Source: Alphaproteobacteria bacterium
Lineage (GTDB): Bacteria; Pseudomonadota; Alphaproteobacteria; Micropepsales; Micropepsaceae
DNA length: 64,000 nucleotides
Direction: 5' to 3'
Assembly (NCBI GenBank): GCA_017307355.1
Contig: JAFKFG010000007.1
Location: forward strand, 1-64,000
In this document: positions 9,763-15,657 of the stretch, piece by piece
Layout: the number at the start of each line of letters is the position of its first letter
Numbering within the stretch: position 1 is the stretch's first letter
Notes under the pieces: model-generated
What the model saw: the letters and a program-made list of their open reading frames with translations, nothing else
What the model was told of the DNA's origin: nothing
Databases searched by the model: none
Translations under genes and position numbers: made by a program

Positions 9763-9770
9763 ATTTTTTT
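9763..9770. repeat. Left target-site duplication of the IS1595 element
   Basis: The 8-mer ATTTTTTT directly abuts the left terminal repeat. The same 8-mer abuts the right terminal repeat at 12718-12725. IS1595-family elements characteristically produce 8-bp AT-rich duplications, so these mark the exact insertion point. Confidence 0.93.
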
Positions 9771-9795
9771 CCCAATTATATACTTGACACCACAA
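9771..9795 (+). repeat. Left terminal inverted repeat (IRL)
   Basis: Begins CCCAATTATATACTTG and matches the complement of 12693-12717 at 24 of 25 positions. The single mismatch (G here, A in the right copy, at repeat position 16) makes this copy contain a perfect TTGACA, the -35 box of the transposase promoter. Confidence 0.93.
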
Positions 9796-9812
9796 GACCA
9801 AATCCCTAGATT
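9784..9812 (+). promoter_or_regulatory. Transposase promoter starting inside IRL
   Basis: TTGACA at 9784-9789, a 17-base spacer and TAGATT at 9807-9812 form a near-consensus sigma-70 promoter. Transcription would begin near 9819, 14 bases before the transposase ATG. The AGGAG ribosome-binding site at 9822-9826 lies in this short leader. Confidence 0.75.
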
Positions 9813-9832
9813 CTTGGCCACAGGAGATACTC

Positions 9833-10774
9833 ATGGCCAAATCCGGTCTGACCGCCCCCCACTTCCAGAATGACGAAGCCGCGCGGGCGATAGTCGAAAG
9901 CCTCCGCTGGCCGTCTGGGCCGGTCTGCGGCCATTGCGGTGAGACTGAGCGCCGGTACGCCACCAAGCGGCCGGGCCGCTATCGCTGCGGCAACCCCGCC
10001 TGCCGGAAAGATTACACCGTCACCACAGGTACGGTCATGGAGTCCAGCCACGTGCCTTTGCACAAGTGGATGGCCGCTTTCTATCTGCTCTCGTCCAGCA
10101 AGAAAGGCTTTAGCGCCCATCAGTTACACCGGACTCTTGGTCTAACTTATAAGACCGCTTGGTTCCTGCATCACCGCGTCACGGAAGCCATGCGCCAGGG
10201 TGGCTTAGACCTCCCCCCGATGGGCGGCAGCGGCAAGATCGTGGAAGCCGACGAAACCTATTACGGTGACTCAAAACTGCCTCGCGAACGCCGGAAGTAT
10301 TCCACTCCCTTCACCAAGGGCGGTAAAGGCTCAAGCAAGCGGGCAATCGTCGCCCTGGTCGAGCGTGGCGGCAAAGTCCGTACCTTCCACGTGCCACGCG
10401 CCGATAAGGCCACTGTCTCGAAGATCGTGATGGAGAACATCCACCACGAAACGCGCCTCCATACAGACGAAAGCAACCTCTATTTCGGGGCAGACAAGCA
10501 CTTCGCTACCCATGAAACAGTCAAGCATTCTGCCAAGGAATATGCTCGCGGCGATGTAAACACGAACAGCGCCGAGGGGTATTTCTCAATTTTCAAAAGA
10601 GGAATGCGCGGCGTTTATCAGCATTGCAGCGAGAAACATCTACATCGCTATCTCGCGGAATATGATTTCCGCTACAATCACAGATCGGCCCTAGGATTTG
10701 GGGACGAGGCGCGTACGAATGCCGCTGTTAAAGGCGCAATCGGCAAACGCCTCACTTATCAACGGCCTAACTAA
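9833..10774 (+). CDS. IS1595-family (ISXO2-like) transposase
   Basis: A 313-residue transposase. An N-terminal zinc ribbon has Cys32, Cys35, Cys52 and Cys57. A helix-turn-helix region (about 88-118) follows, then the catalytic DDE-type fold: Asp140 in VEADETYYG, Asp212 in LHTDESN, and the third acidic/polar site in [15 protein letters not shown] (Asn245/Glu248, with Lys255). This is the arrangement of the IS1595 family. The frame is uninterrupted and full length. AGGAG 6 bases ahead of the ATG fixes the start. Promoter, terminal repeats and target duplications are all intact, so it is likely functional. Confidence 0.94.
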   Translation: MAKSGLTAPHFQNDEAARAIVESLRWPSGPVCGHCGETERRYATKRPGRYRCGNPACRKDYTVTTGTVMESSHVPLHKWMAAFYLLSSSKKGFSAHQLHRTLGLTYKTAWFLHHRVTEAMRQGGLDLPPMGGSGKIVEADETYYGDSKLPRERRKYSTPFTKGGKGSSKRAIVALVERGGKVRTFHVPRADKATVSKIVMENIHHETRLHTDESNLYFGADKHFATHETVKHSAKEYARGDVNTNSAEGYFSIFKRGMRGVYQHCSEKHLHRYLAEYDFRYNHRSALGFGDEARTNAAVKGAIGKRLTYQRPN

Positions 10775-10915
10775 GGCGAAATCGTTCAAAGCCCTTGCGG
10801 CTCATTTTTCGCGCTGGCGCGACCGCCGGAGCAAGAGCCTCAAATCGTCAACAGGCGCAAAAGACTAAAACAGGAACAAGGACTCCGTTTTCGCTTGCGG
10901 AACCCTTAAAATGGT

Positions 10916-10947
10916 AAGGCCGAATCGGTGACACGACTCGGCCTTTT
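10916..10947 (+). terminator. Intrinsic terminator after the transposase
   Basis: Perfect 8-bp arms AAGGCCGA (10916-10923) and TCGGCCTT (10938-10945), with extra CG pairs in the loop, followed by TTTT (10944-10947). It lies 140 bases behind the transposase stop and separates its transcript from the passenger genes. Confidence 0.75.
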
Positions 10948-10961
10948 GCAACCTTGGCGTT

Positions 10962-11025
10962 TGGAGGCCTGGATGCGTACTGCAGAAAGAATCCTATTAG
11001 GATTCGTAAAACATTCAAGCCTCCA
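10962..11025. promoter_or_regulatory. Nested palindrome ahead of the first passenger gene
   Basis: A perfect 17-bp palindrome, GAATCCTATTAGGATTC (10989-11005), is enclosed by a second inverted repeat TGGAGGC (10962-10968) and GCCTCCA (11019-11025) with nearly the same centre. The inner palindrome is bounded by GAATC and GATTC, two GANTC sites, which are CcrM methylation targets in alphaproteobacteria. It lies between the transposase terminator and the TTG start at 11049. It could be an operator for the passenger genes or a structured leader. Confidence 0.55.
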
Positions 11026-11048
11026 TCGCTTCAATATGGAGACTGGAA

Positions 11049-11348
11049 TTGTCAGATTATTGGATTACCTTTCGCCTCGAAGCTAATTCTAGCTACGAAA
11101 AAAGATACGACGCGCTTTACGAAGCTGCGCGCTCGAATGCTACAAAATGGTGGATTGAACCAACATCGTTCATAGCGATGCGGAGCAATCTTACAATTGA
11201 CGCCTTAGGGCAGAAACTAAAGTCCGCGATTGATGCGTCAAAGGACTTAATTCTGATGCGCGAGATAGGCGTGAAAGATTCGCGCTATGCAGGAGTGATT
11301 TCTGACGAAGACTTTTTCAACTTCTTCCCTGACGCAAAGAAACTGTAG
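11049..11348 (+). CDS. Small hypothetical passenger protein (99 aa)
   Basis: A 99-residue protein starting at TTG, with GGAG 7 bases ahead. It opens MSDYWITFRLEANSSYEKRY and has a compact mixed alpha/beta pattern with WWIEPTSF and LILMREIGVKDSRYAGV. It has no signal peptide, no membrane segment and no recognisable catalytic motif. It resembles small uncharacterised proteins of mobile elements, perhaps with a ferredoxin-like fold, but I do not recognise a named family. It is the first plus-strand gene after the transposase terminator and is followed by a strong terminator at 11428. A 73-residue reading at 10954 overlaps it out of frame and is rejected. Confidence 0.6.
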   Translation: MSDYWITFRLEANSSYEKRYDALYEAARSNATKWWIEPTSFIAMRSNLTIDALGQKLKSAIDASKDLILMREIGVKDSRYAGVISDEDFFNFFPDAKKL

Positions 11349-11412
11349 CGAATATCGATTGGCACACCTAAGGCACGGGCAAAAAAACGTACGGTCTTAG
11401 AGCGCCAATATT

Positions 11413-11574
11413 TCATCTTTTACCGCTGGGGTGCGGGGCTTTTTTCTGCACCCCGGTTTTTTTAGTCTTTGCCGTTGGCGTGAAGGGCTTGGGTGGCGTG
11501 TTTAAAGCCCCGCGCAGAGCCTTTTCGAAGCGCTGCTCCGCTTCCTTCTTACTGTACTGATCTTGGTCAGACAT
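11413..11574 (-). CDS. Small basic passenger protein (53 aa)
   Basis: A 53-residue protein reading MSDQDQYSKKEAEQRFEKAL and ending in a Lys/Pro-rich basic tail. The pattern S-K-E-A-E-x-R-F-E-x-A-L-R-G-A is shared with small uncharacterised alphaproteobacterial proteins often found beside toxin-like or mobile genes, so an antitoxin or nucleic-acid-binding role is possible but unproven. The ATG at 11572-11574 is preferred to an ATG 7 codons upstream. It diverges from the HNH gene with only 14 bases between starts, and its 3' end contains the plus-strand terminator at 11428-11463. Confidence 0.5.
   Translation of the reverse strand: MSDQDQYSKKEAEQRFEKALRGALNTPPKPFTPTAKTKKTGVQKKAPHPSGKR
11428..11463 (+). 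terminator. Strong intrinsic terminator inside the element
   Basis: Arms GGGGTGC (11428-11434) and GCACCCC (11448-11454) are followed by GG and a run of Ts (11457-11463). It would end the transcript of the gene at 11049. It lies within the 3' end of the minus-strand ORF at 11413, so one sequence serves as coding DNA and terminator. Confidence 0.75.
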
Positions 11575-11588
11575 AGGAACACGATACC

Positions 11589-12560
11589 ATGTCAAAAGGG
11601 CGCCGTCATCGCCGTCAACCTTCCGGCGCGAATAATCCGAAGGACCGCTCCATAGTTTTTAAACCGCTCGGGTTCTGCATGTATTGCGGCACCAAGACCG
11701 GGAAGATTGGGCGAGAGCATATTGTTCCCCTGTCGCTGCGAGGAGATCTGATCCTGCCTTTATCGAGCTGTCGCGACTGCGGAGATATTACTGGAGCATT
11801 CGAGGGAATTTGCGCGAACAAAAATTTCGGCAGTTGGCGGCGTCATTTGAATATGCGAAGTGGCCGGCGGCCCTCACCCACGGGACCAATTAAACTCACG
11901 ATAGAGAATCCAGACGGCACTAAAGTTGATAGGTACGTCAGCCTAGAAGACTATCCGAAAGTTCTCGCGCTTCCTTCATTTCCTGAGCCTGGGCTTCTTA
12001 CGGGCAATATTGTTGCGCCTCTGCTCTACAAATATCACTGGCATAAACAGCCGGAGAGCGAGCTGAAAGAAATCGCTGACCGCCTGGGCGGAAAGCTCAT
12101 CATCAATCAAGAATTCGACATGACGGCGTTTGCAAAATTGATAGCAAAAATTGGATACGCCCTTACGGTCGCCGAGGTCGGCGTTGAAAATTTCGAGCCG
12201 CTATCTCTAGATTTTATCCTCGGAAAACAACCCCAAGTTATTGGGGGCGTTGTCGGGCAATCACGCTGGGCTCCAAACAAGCCCCCGGAACACCCCAACT
12301 TTCACCATGTCTATCTCAAGGTAATTCCTTACGGGGGAGCGCACTACTTTTTGGGCTCTGTCCACTTTTTCTGCCGATGGATGCCGATGGTGTATTCAAG
12401 CATCGTCGGGAAATTGGCCGCTAACCCGAACCAGCGGTTCTGGGATTGGCCGGGCCTGAAAGGACTTCGGCCAGACGAACTAGCAGCGCTTCGAGTGCAG
12501 TACGATAAAGCTCACGCTCACTTGCGGGGAGATTCTCCCAAGGCGCGGCCTGTGCACTAG
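11589..12560 (+). CDS. HNH-type zinc protein, passenger gene
   Basis: A 323-residue protein with an N-terminal HNH-like module: Cys30 and Cys33 (CMYC), then Glu43-His44 in GREHIVPLSL, then Cys61 and Cys64 (CRDC) before ITGAFEG. The four Cys are the usual structural zinc site and the REHIVP segment supplies the metal-binding His of HNH nucleases. The remaining 230 residues have no domain I recognise. HNH proteins of this form occur in mobile DNA and phage; here it may nick DNA for the element or be cargo. AGGA lies about 9 bases ahead of the ATG. Its last 140 bases overlap the convergent ORF at 12421. Confidence 0.75.
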   Translation: MSKGRRHRRQPSGANNPKDRSIVFKPLGFCMYCGTKTGKIGREHIVPLSLRGDLILPLSSCRDCGDITGAFEGICANKNFGSWRRHLNMRSGRRPSPTGPIKLTIENPDGTKVDRYVSLEDYPKVLALPSFPEPGLLTGNIVAPLLYKYHWHKQPESELKEIADRLGGKLIINQEFDMTAFAKLIAKIGYALTVAEVGVENFEPLSLDFILGKQPQVIGGVVGQSRWAPNKPPEHPNFHHVYLKVIPYGGAHYFLGSVHFFCRWMPMVYSSIVGKLAANPNQRFWDWPGLKGLRPDELAALRVQYDKAHAHLRGDSPKARPVH

Positions 12561-12675
12561 GGGCGTGGCGCTCCAGGCTCTCAAAAATGGTCTGTGCGAG
12601 TTCATCTACCAGCGGGCTGGGCTGGCAAGAACCAACCTCGGCGGTAATTTCTAAAAGTGTCGGCCTGTCAGTCAC
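12421..12675 (-). CDS. Small hypothetical passenger protein (84 aa)
   Basis: An 84-residue acidic protein starting at GTG, with AAGGTG about 8 bases ahead. It reads LVDELAQTIFESLERHAPSA and PWENLPASERELYRTALEAL, a helical pattern seen in small uncharacterised proteins of phages and mobile elements. It overlaps the 3' end of the HNH gene by 140 bases in convergent orientation, which lowers confidence. The right terminal repeat 18 bases upstream contains TTAACA, 17 bases before AGTTAA, so the repeat may act as its promoter. Confidence 0.45.
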   Translation of the reverse strand: MTDRPTLLEITAEVGSCQPSPLVDELAQTIFESLERHAPSAQAAPWENLPASERELYRTALEALLVRLAEVLSGPANPRTAGSG

Positions 12676-12692
12676 TTAACTACACCTTGCAT

Positions 12693-12717
12693 TTGTGGTG
12701 TTAAGTATATAATTGGG
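12693..12717 (-). repeat. Right terminal inverted repeat (IRR)
   Basis: The complement reads CCCAATTATATACTTAACAC and onward, matching the left repeat at 24 of 25 positions. It has TTAACA where the left repeat has TTGACA. Read inward it could still serve as a weak -35 for the minus-strand ORF at 12421. Confidence 0.93.
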
Positions 12718-12725
12718 ATTTTTTT
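12718..12725. repeat. Right target-site duplication of the IS1595 element
   Basis: ATTTTTTT immediately follows the right terminal repeat and equals the 8-mer at 9763-9770. Precise removal of the element plus one copy would restore the original lipA upstream region. Confidence 0.93.
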
Positions 12726-12797
12726 CCTGAAACTGAACCTTTATCCCCGGGCCACGTTGCCACGTTGCCGAAGAGACATCTGCAAAAGGCACCCCTC

Positions 12798-13148
12798 ATG
12801 GCCACCCGTGTCCGCCGCGCCTCCCATGCCGCCCCTCACTCGTCCACACGCTCCAGGCGGATGTCCCGGATTGCCGCCAGTCCGGCCGCCAAGGCCGCTT
12901 ACGTCGCCATGGCCACGGCCGGCCTGGCAGCTTTGGCCATCGCCATCTTTGGCCCCAAGCGCTTTCAGCGGGAAATCGTCCAACCCATCAGGACCGGCGT
13001 GTCCGACCAGGCCGAAAGACTGTGGCGCGAAGCCCGGCCGCTGCGCCGCCAGATCGGGGGGCTGATCGGACAGGCCGCCGACGAAGGCGGCCGCGAAAAG
13101 CTGGTGCGCAGCTTCCAGAGCTGGATCGGGCATTTCCGGGCGACATAG
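12798..13148 (+). CDS. Hypothetical basic protein with one membrane segment (116 aa)
   Basis: A 116-residue protein with a very basic N-terminus (MATRVRRASH...), a hydrophobic stretch AAYVAMATAGLAALAIAIFG (about residues 33-52) and a charged amphipathic tail. It is probably a membrane-anchored protein with a small domain, of unknown function. AAGG about 8 bases ahead supports this ATG; an ATG 11 codons upstream is possible. The IS1595 insertion ends 80 bases upstream and has probably separated this gene from part of its original promoter. Confidence 0.6.
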   Translation: MATRVRRASHAAPHSSTRSRRMSRIAASPAAKAAYVAMATAGLAALAIAIFGPKRFQREIVQPIRTGVSDQAERLWREARPLRRQIGGLIGQAADEGGREKLVRSFQSWIGHFRAT

Positions 13149-13200
13149 AGCAACTCTGTCACGCCCTTTGTGCTAAAGGCTTGGATGGCAGGGGAGCCAT

Positions 13201-14802
13201 ATGAGCGACAGCGTCAGGACCAATCGATCCGGCCGGCCGACCCGGCTTCCCTTCCACCCGGACACCCTGCCCGATTCCATTTTCCAAGCAGTACTGGACG
13301 CGCGCGCGCAGTTCGGCGGCGCGACGCCGGCAATGGTGGATGGCGATGGCCGGGTTCTTTCCTATGACGAAATCGTGCGCGCCAGTTTCGCCCTAGGCCA
13401 TGCCCTCAAGCGCGGCACAAAGCACGGCGAGAAAGTCGGCATCCTGCTTCCCACCGGGGTTGGCAGCGCCATCGCCTTCCTGGCGCTCAGCGCCTATGGG
13501 CGCATCCCCACCATGCTCAATTTCACCTCCAGCCATGCGGACCTCAAAAGCGCCATCCGCACCGCCGAGGTAAAACGCGTCGCCACCGCCCATCGCTTCA
13601 TCGAGTTGGGCAAGCTGGAGGCGGTCGCCGCCGCCATCGGCGAGGTCGCAGAGCTGATCTATCTGGAAGAGGTGCGCGCCAAGCTTTCCTTGACCGACAA
13701 GCTCGCGGCGCTGGCCGGCAGCATGGCGCCCGGATTGGTGACGCAAAAACCGGGGCGCGAAAATCCGGCGGCGATCCTTTTCACCTCCGGCACGGAAGGG
13801 CTGCCCAAAGGGGTGGCGCTCAGCCACTTCAATCTTTTGGCCAATATCGCGCAGGTCCGCGCCCATATCGACATTTACGACGAGGACGTGCTGTTCAATC
13901 CCCTGCCCGTATTTCACTGTTTCGGGCTCACGGTGGGCACGCTTTTGCCCTTGATCGCGGGCGTGAAAGTGATCTGCCATCCCACGCCGCTCCAGCCCAA
14001 GGAGATCGTGCGGCGCATTCGCGAGGCGCATGCCACCATCCTTCTCTCCACCGACACCTTCATCACCCAATATGCGCGGGCGGGCGAAAGCGGCGACCTG
14101 GACAGCCTCAGGCTGGCGGTGTGCGGCGCCGAGCGGGTGCGCGACGAAACCCGCATTTTGTTCCGCCGCAAATACGGCATGGAGATCTTGGAAGGCTATG
14201 GCGTGACCGAAGCCTCGCCCGTGATCGCCGCCAACCAGATCGAAGCCAATCATCCCGGCACGGTGGGACGGCTGATGGCGGGGATGGAAGCGCGGCTGGA
14301 GCCGGTCGAAGGCATTCCCAATGCCGGACTTCTGGCGGTGAAAGGCCCCAATGTGATGCTGGGCTATATCTCCGCCGATACGCCGGGCAAAATCGTGCCG
14401 CCGGCGGGCGGCTGGTACGACACCGGCGATGTGGTCAGCATCGATGACGGCGGCTTCATCGCCATCCGCGGACGCATCAAGCGCTTCGCCAAGATCGGCG
14501 GCGAGACCGTCTCCCTGACCGTGGTCGAAAACATCGCCGCTGCCGTGTGGCCGGACAATCATCACGCCGCAGTGTCGATCAAGGATCGCGCCAAGGGCGA
14601 GCAGATCGTGCTGGCGACCGACGCCGCCGGCGCCCGCCGGTTGGACCTTGTCGCCTGGGCGCAAAATCACGGTTCGTCCGAACTGGCGGTCCCCCGTCGT
14701 ATCGTTGTCCTGGCTTCCCTGCCGGTCCTGGGGACGGGCAAAACCGACTATGTGACCTTACAGAAGCTGGTGGAAGCTCAGGCCGAACCGCCCCCGGTAT
14801 GA
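13201..14802 (+). CDS. AMP-forming acyl-CoA/acyl-ACP synthetase
   Basis: A 533-residue ligase of the ANL superfamily that activates fatty acids through an acyl-adenylate. The phosphate-binding loop ILFTSGTEGLPKGVALSH is intact, as are GYGVTEASPV and the hinge motif YDTGDVV followed by RIKRFAKIGGE. The sequence closely resembles the C-terminal acyl-ACP synthetase domain of Aas, including FHCFGLTVGTLLPL and LEGYGVTE, but the acyltransferase domain of Aas is absent. An acyl-ACP or long-chain acyl-CoA synthetase is therefore likely. GGGGAG lies 5 bases before the ATG. It stands alone. Confidence 0.88.
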   Translation: MSDSVRTNRSGRPTRLPFHPDTLPDSIFQAVLDARAQFGGATPAMVDGDGRVLSYDEIVRASFALGHALKRGTKHGEKVGILLPTGVGSAIAFLALSAYGRIPTMLNFTSSHADLKSAIRTAEVKRVATAHRFIELGKLEAVAAAIGEVAELIYLEEVRAKLSLTDKLAALAGSMAPGLVTQKPGRENPAAILFTSGTEGLPKGVALSHFNLLANIAQVRAHIDIYDEDVLFNPLPVFHCFGLTVGTLLPLIAGVKVICHPTPLQPKEIVRRIREAHATILLSTDTFITQYARAGESGDLDSLRLAVCGAERVRDETRILFRRKYGMEILEGYGVTEASPVIAANQIEANHPGTVGRLMAGMEARLEPVEGIPNAGLLAVKGPNVMLGYISADTPGKIVPPAGGWYDTGDVVSIDDGGFIAIRGRIKRFAKIGGETVSLTVVENIAAAVWPDNHHAAVSIKDRAKGEQIVLATDAAGARRLDLVAWAQNHGSSELAVPRRIVVLASLPVLGTGKTDYVTLQKLVEAQAEPPPV

Positions 14803-14804
14803 CA

Positions 14805-14833
14805 TTGACAATCACTCGCAACTAACCTATATG
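14805..14833 (+). promoter_or_regulatory. bfd promoter with Fur-box-like sequence
   Basis: TTGACA at 14805-14810, a 17-base spacer and TATATG at 14828-14833 make a strong sigma-70 promoter about 28 bases before bfd. The stretch TTGACAATCACTCGCAAC (14805-14822) resembles degenerate Fur/iron-responsive boxes of alphaproteobacteria and covers the -35 and spacer, so a bound repressor would block it. The promoter is seen directly; the iron box is inference. Confidence 0.6.
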
Positions 14834-14860
14834 ACTGGGGACGCCTGAAGGTTTCCTTTC

Positions 14861-15040
14861 ATGATCGTCTGTGTCTGCAATAGGCTGAACGAGGACCGAA
14901 TCCGCACCGCCATCGACAGCGGCGCCTGTTGTTCGGAAGATGTTTATGCGCACTGCGGCGTAAGAAAGAATTGCGGACGATGCCAGGAAACAATCGAGGA
15001 GATGCTGGACGAAAAGCCCGTTCTGGTAGCGGCCGCGTAG
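14861..15040 (+). CDS. bfd: Bacterioferritin-associated ferredoxin
   Basis: A 59-residue [2Fe-2S] protein that reduces bacterioferritin so that stored iron can leave. The four cluster cysteines are Cys4 and Cys6 (CVCN) and Cys38 and Cys41 (CGRC), the Bfd arrangement. It opens MIVCVCNRLNEDRIRTAIDS. Length is normal for the family. It directly precedes bacterioferritin, its partner, and has a promoter with an iron-box-like sequence 28 bases ahead. Cys residues at 23 and 24 are extra. Confidence 0.93.
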   Translation: MIVCVCNRLNEDRIRTAIDSGACCSEDVYAHCGVRKNCGRCQETIEEMLDEKPVLVAAA

Positions 15041-15078
15041 TTCCGGCGGAAGCCCCGGGGCCCAATCCCCACGCCTCC

Positions 15079-15561
15079 CTGCCCGGCGATCCCACCACCA
15101 TCAAATTCCTCAACATCGTTCTGAAGAACGAGTTGACCGCGATTAATCAGTATTTCCTGCATTCGCGCATGCTGGCCGATTGGGGCCTCAGCGAATTCGC
15201 GCGCAAGGAATACGAAGAATCCATCGACGAGATGAAGCATGCCGACAAGCTCATCAAGCGCATCCTGTTCTTGGGGGGACTGCCCAACCTGCAGGATCTG
15301 GGCAAGCTGATGATCGGCGAGAATGTGCGCGAATTGATCACCTGCGACCTGTCGCTGGAAACCCGCGCCCTGCCCGACCTGAAGATGGGCATCTCCCATT
15401 GCGAGAACATCAAGGACTATGTCACCCGCGAATTGTTCGTGGATATCCTGGAGAGCGAAGAGGAGCATATCGACTGGCTCCAAACCCAGATGCGGCTGAT
15501 CGAGCAGATGGGGATCGAGAATTTCGTGCAGCTCCAAACCCGGCCCAACCAGGCCTCTTAA
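15079..15561 (+). CDS. bfr: Bacterioferritin (start codon uncertain)
   Basis: A bacterioferritin storing iron in a 24-mer. All ferroxidase ligands are seen: Glu in KNELTAINQY, Tyr, Glu and His in DEMKHAD, Glu in CDLSLE, and Glu and His in ESEEEHIDW. The haem ligand Met is the M of DEMKH. The expected start (Met-Lys-Gly-Asp in relatives) aligns with Leu-Pro-Gly-Asp encoded from CTG at 15079, giving 160 residues. No ATG, GTG or TTG lies in frame nearby; the nearest in-frame ATG is 14980, which would add 33 residues and overlap bfd by 61 bases. No clear Shine-Dalgarno precedes the CTG. Confidence 0.85.
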   Translation: MPGDPTTIKFLNIVLKNELTAINQYFLHSRMLADWGLSEFARKEYEESIDEMKHADKLIKRILFLGGLPNLQDLGKLMIGENVRELITCDLSLETRALPDLKMGISHCENIKDYVTRELFVDILESEEEHIDWLQTQMRLIEQMGIENFVQLQTRPNQAS

Positions 15562-15657
15562 CCAGCACAAAATTTCTTTCGCACTGCAACATAAAATACA
15601 CTAGTCTAAGGGAATCCTTGGGGGCTGCCCCTGGGGCAGAGTTCCGGGGGCTGGAGT

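Larger units (their letters stand above)
9771..12717 (+). mobile_element. IS1595-family element with passenger genes
   Basis: A 2947-bp element bounded by 25-bp terminal inverted repeats with one mismatch and flanked by identical 8-bp duplications (ATTTTTTT). It carries an ISXO2-type transposase, then a second half of about 1.9 kb with four passenger ORFs: a small protein at 11049, a basic 53-residue protein (minus) at 11413, an HNH-type protein at 11589 and a small protein (minus) at 12421. The passenger half is clearly more AT-rich than the chromosome around it. IS1595-family members carrying passenger genes are known. Intact ends and transposase suggest a recent, possibly active insertion. 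Confidence 0.93.

Noticed and set aside
10954..11175. A 73-residue frame starting before the 99-aa passenger gene
   Set aside because: It runs through the nested palindrome, overlaps the better-supported TTG-started gene out of frame and has no good ribosome-binding site.
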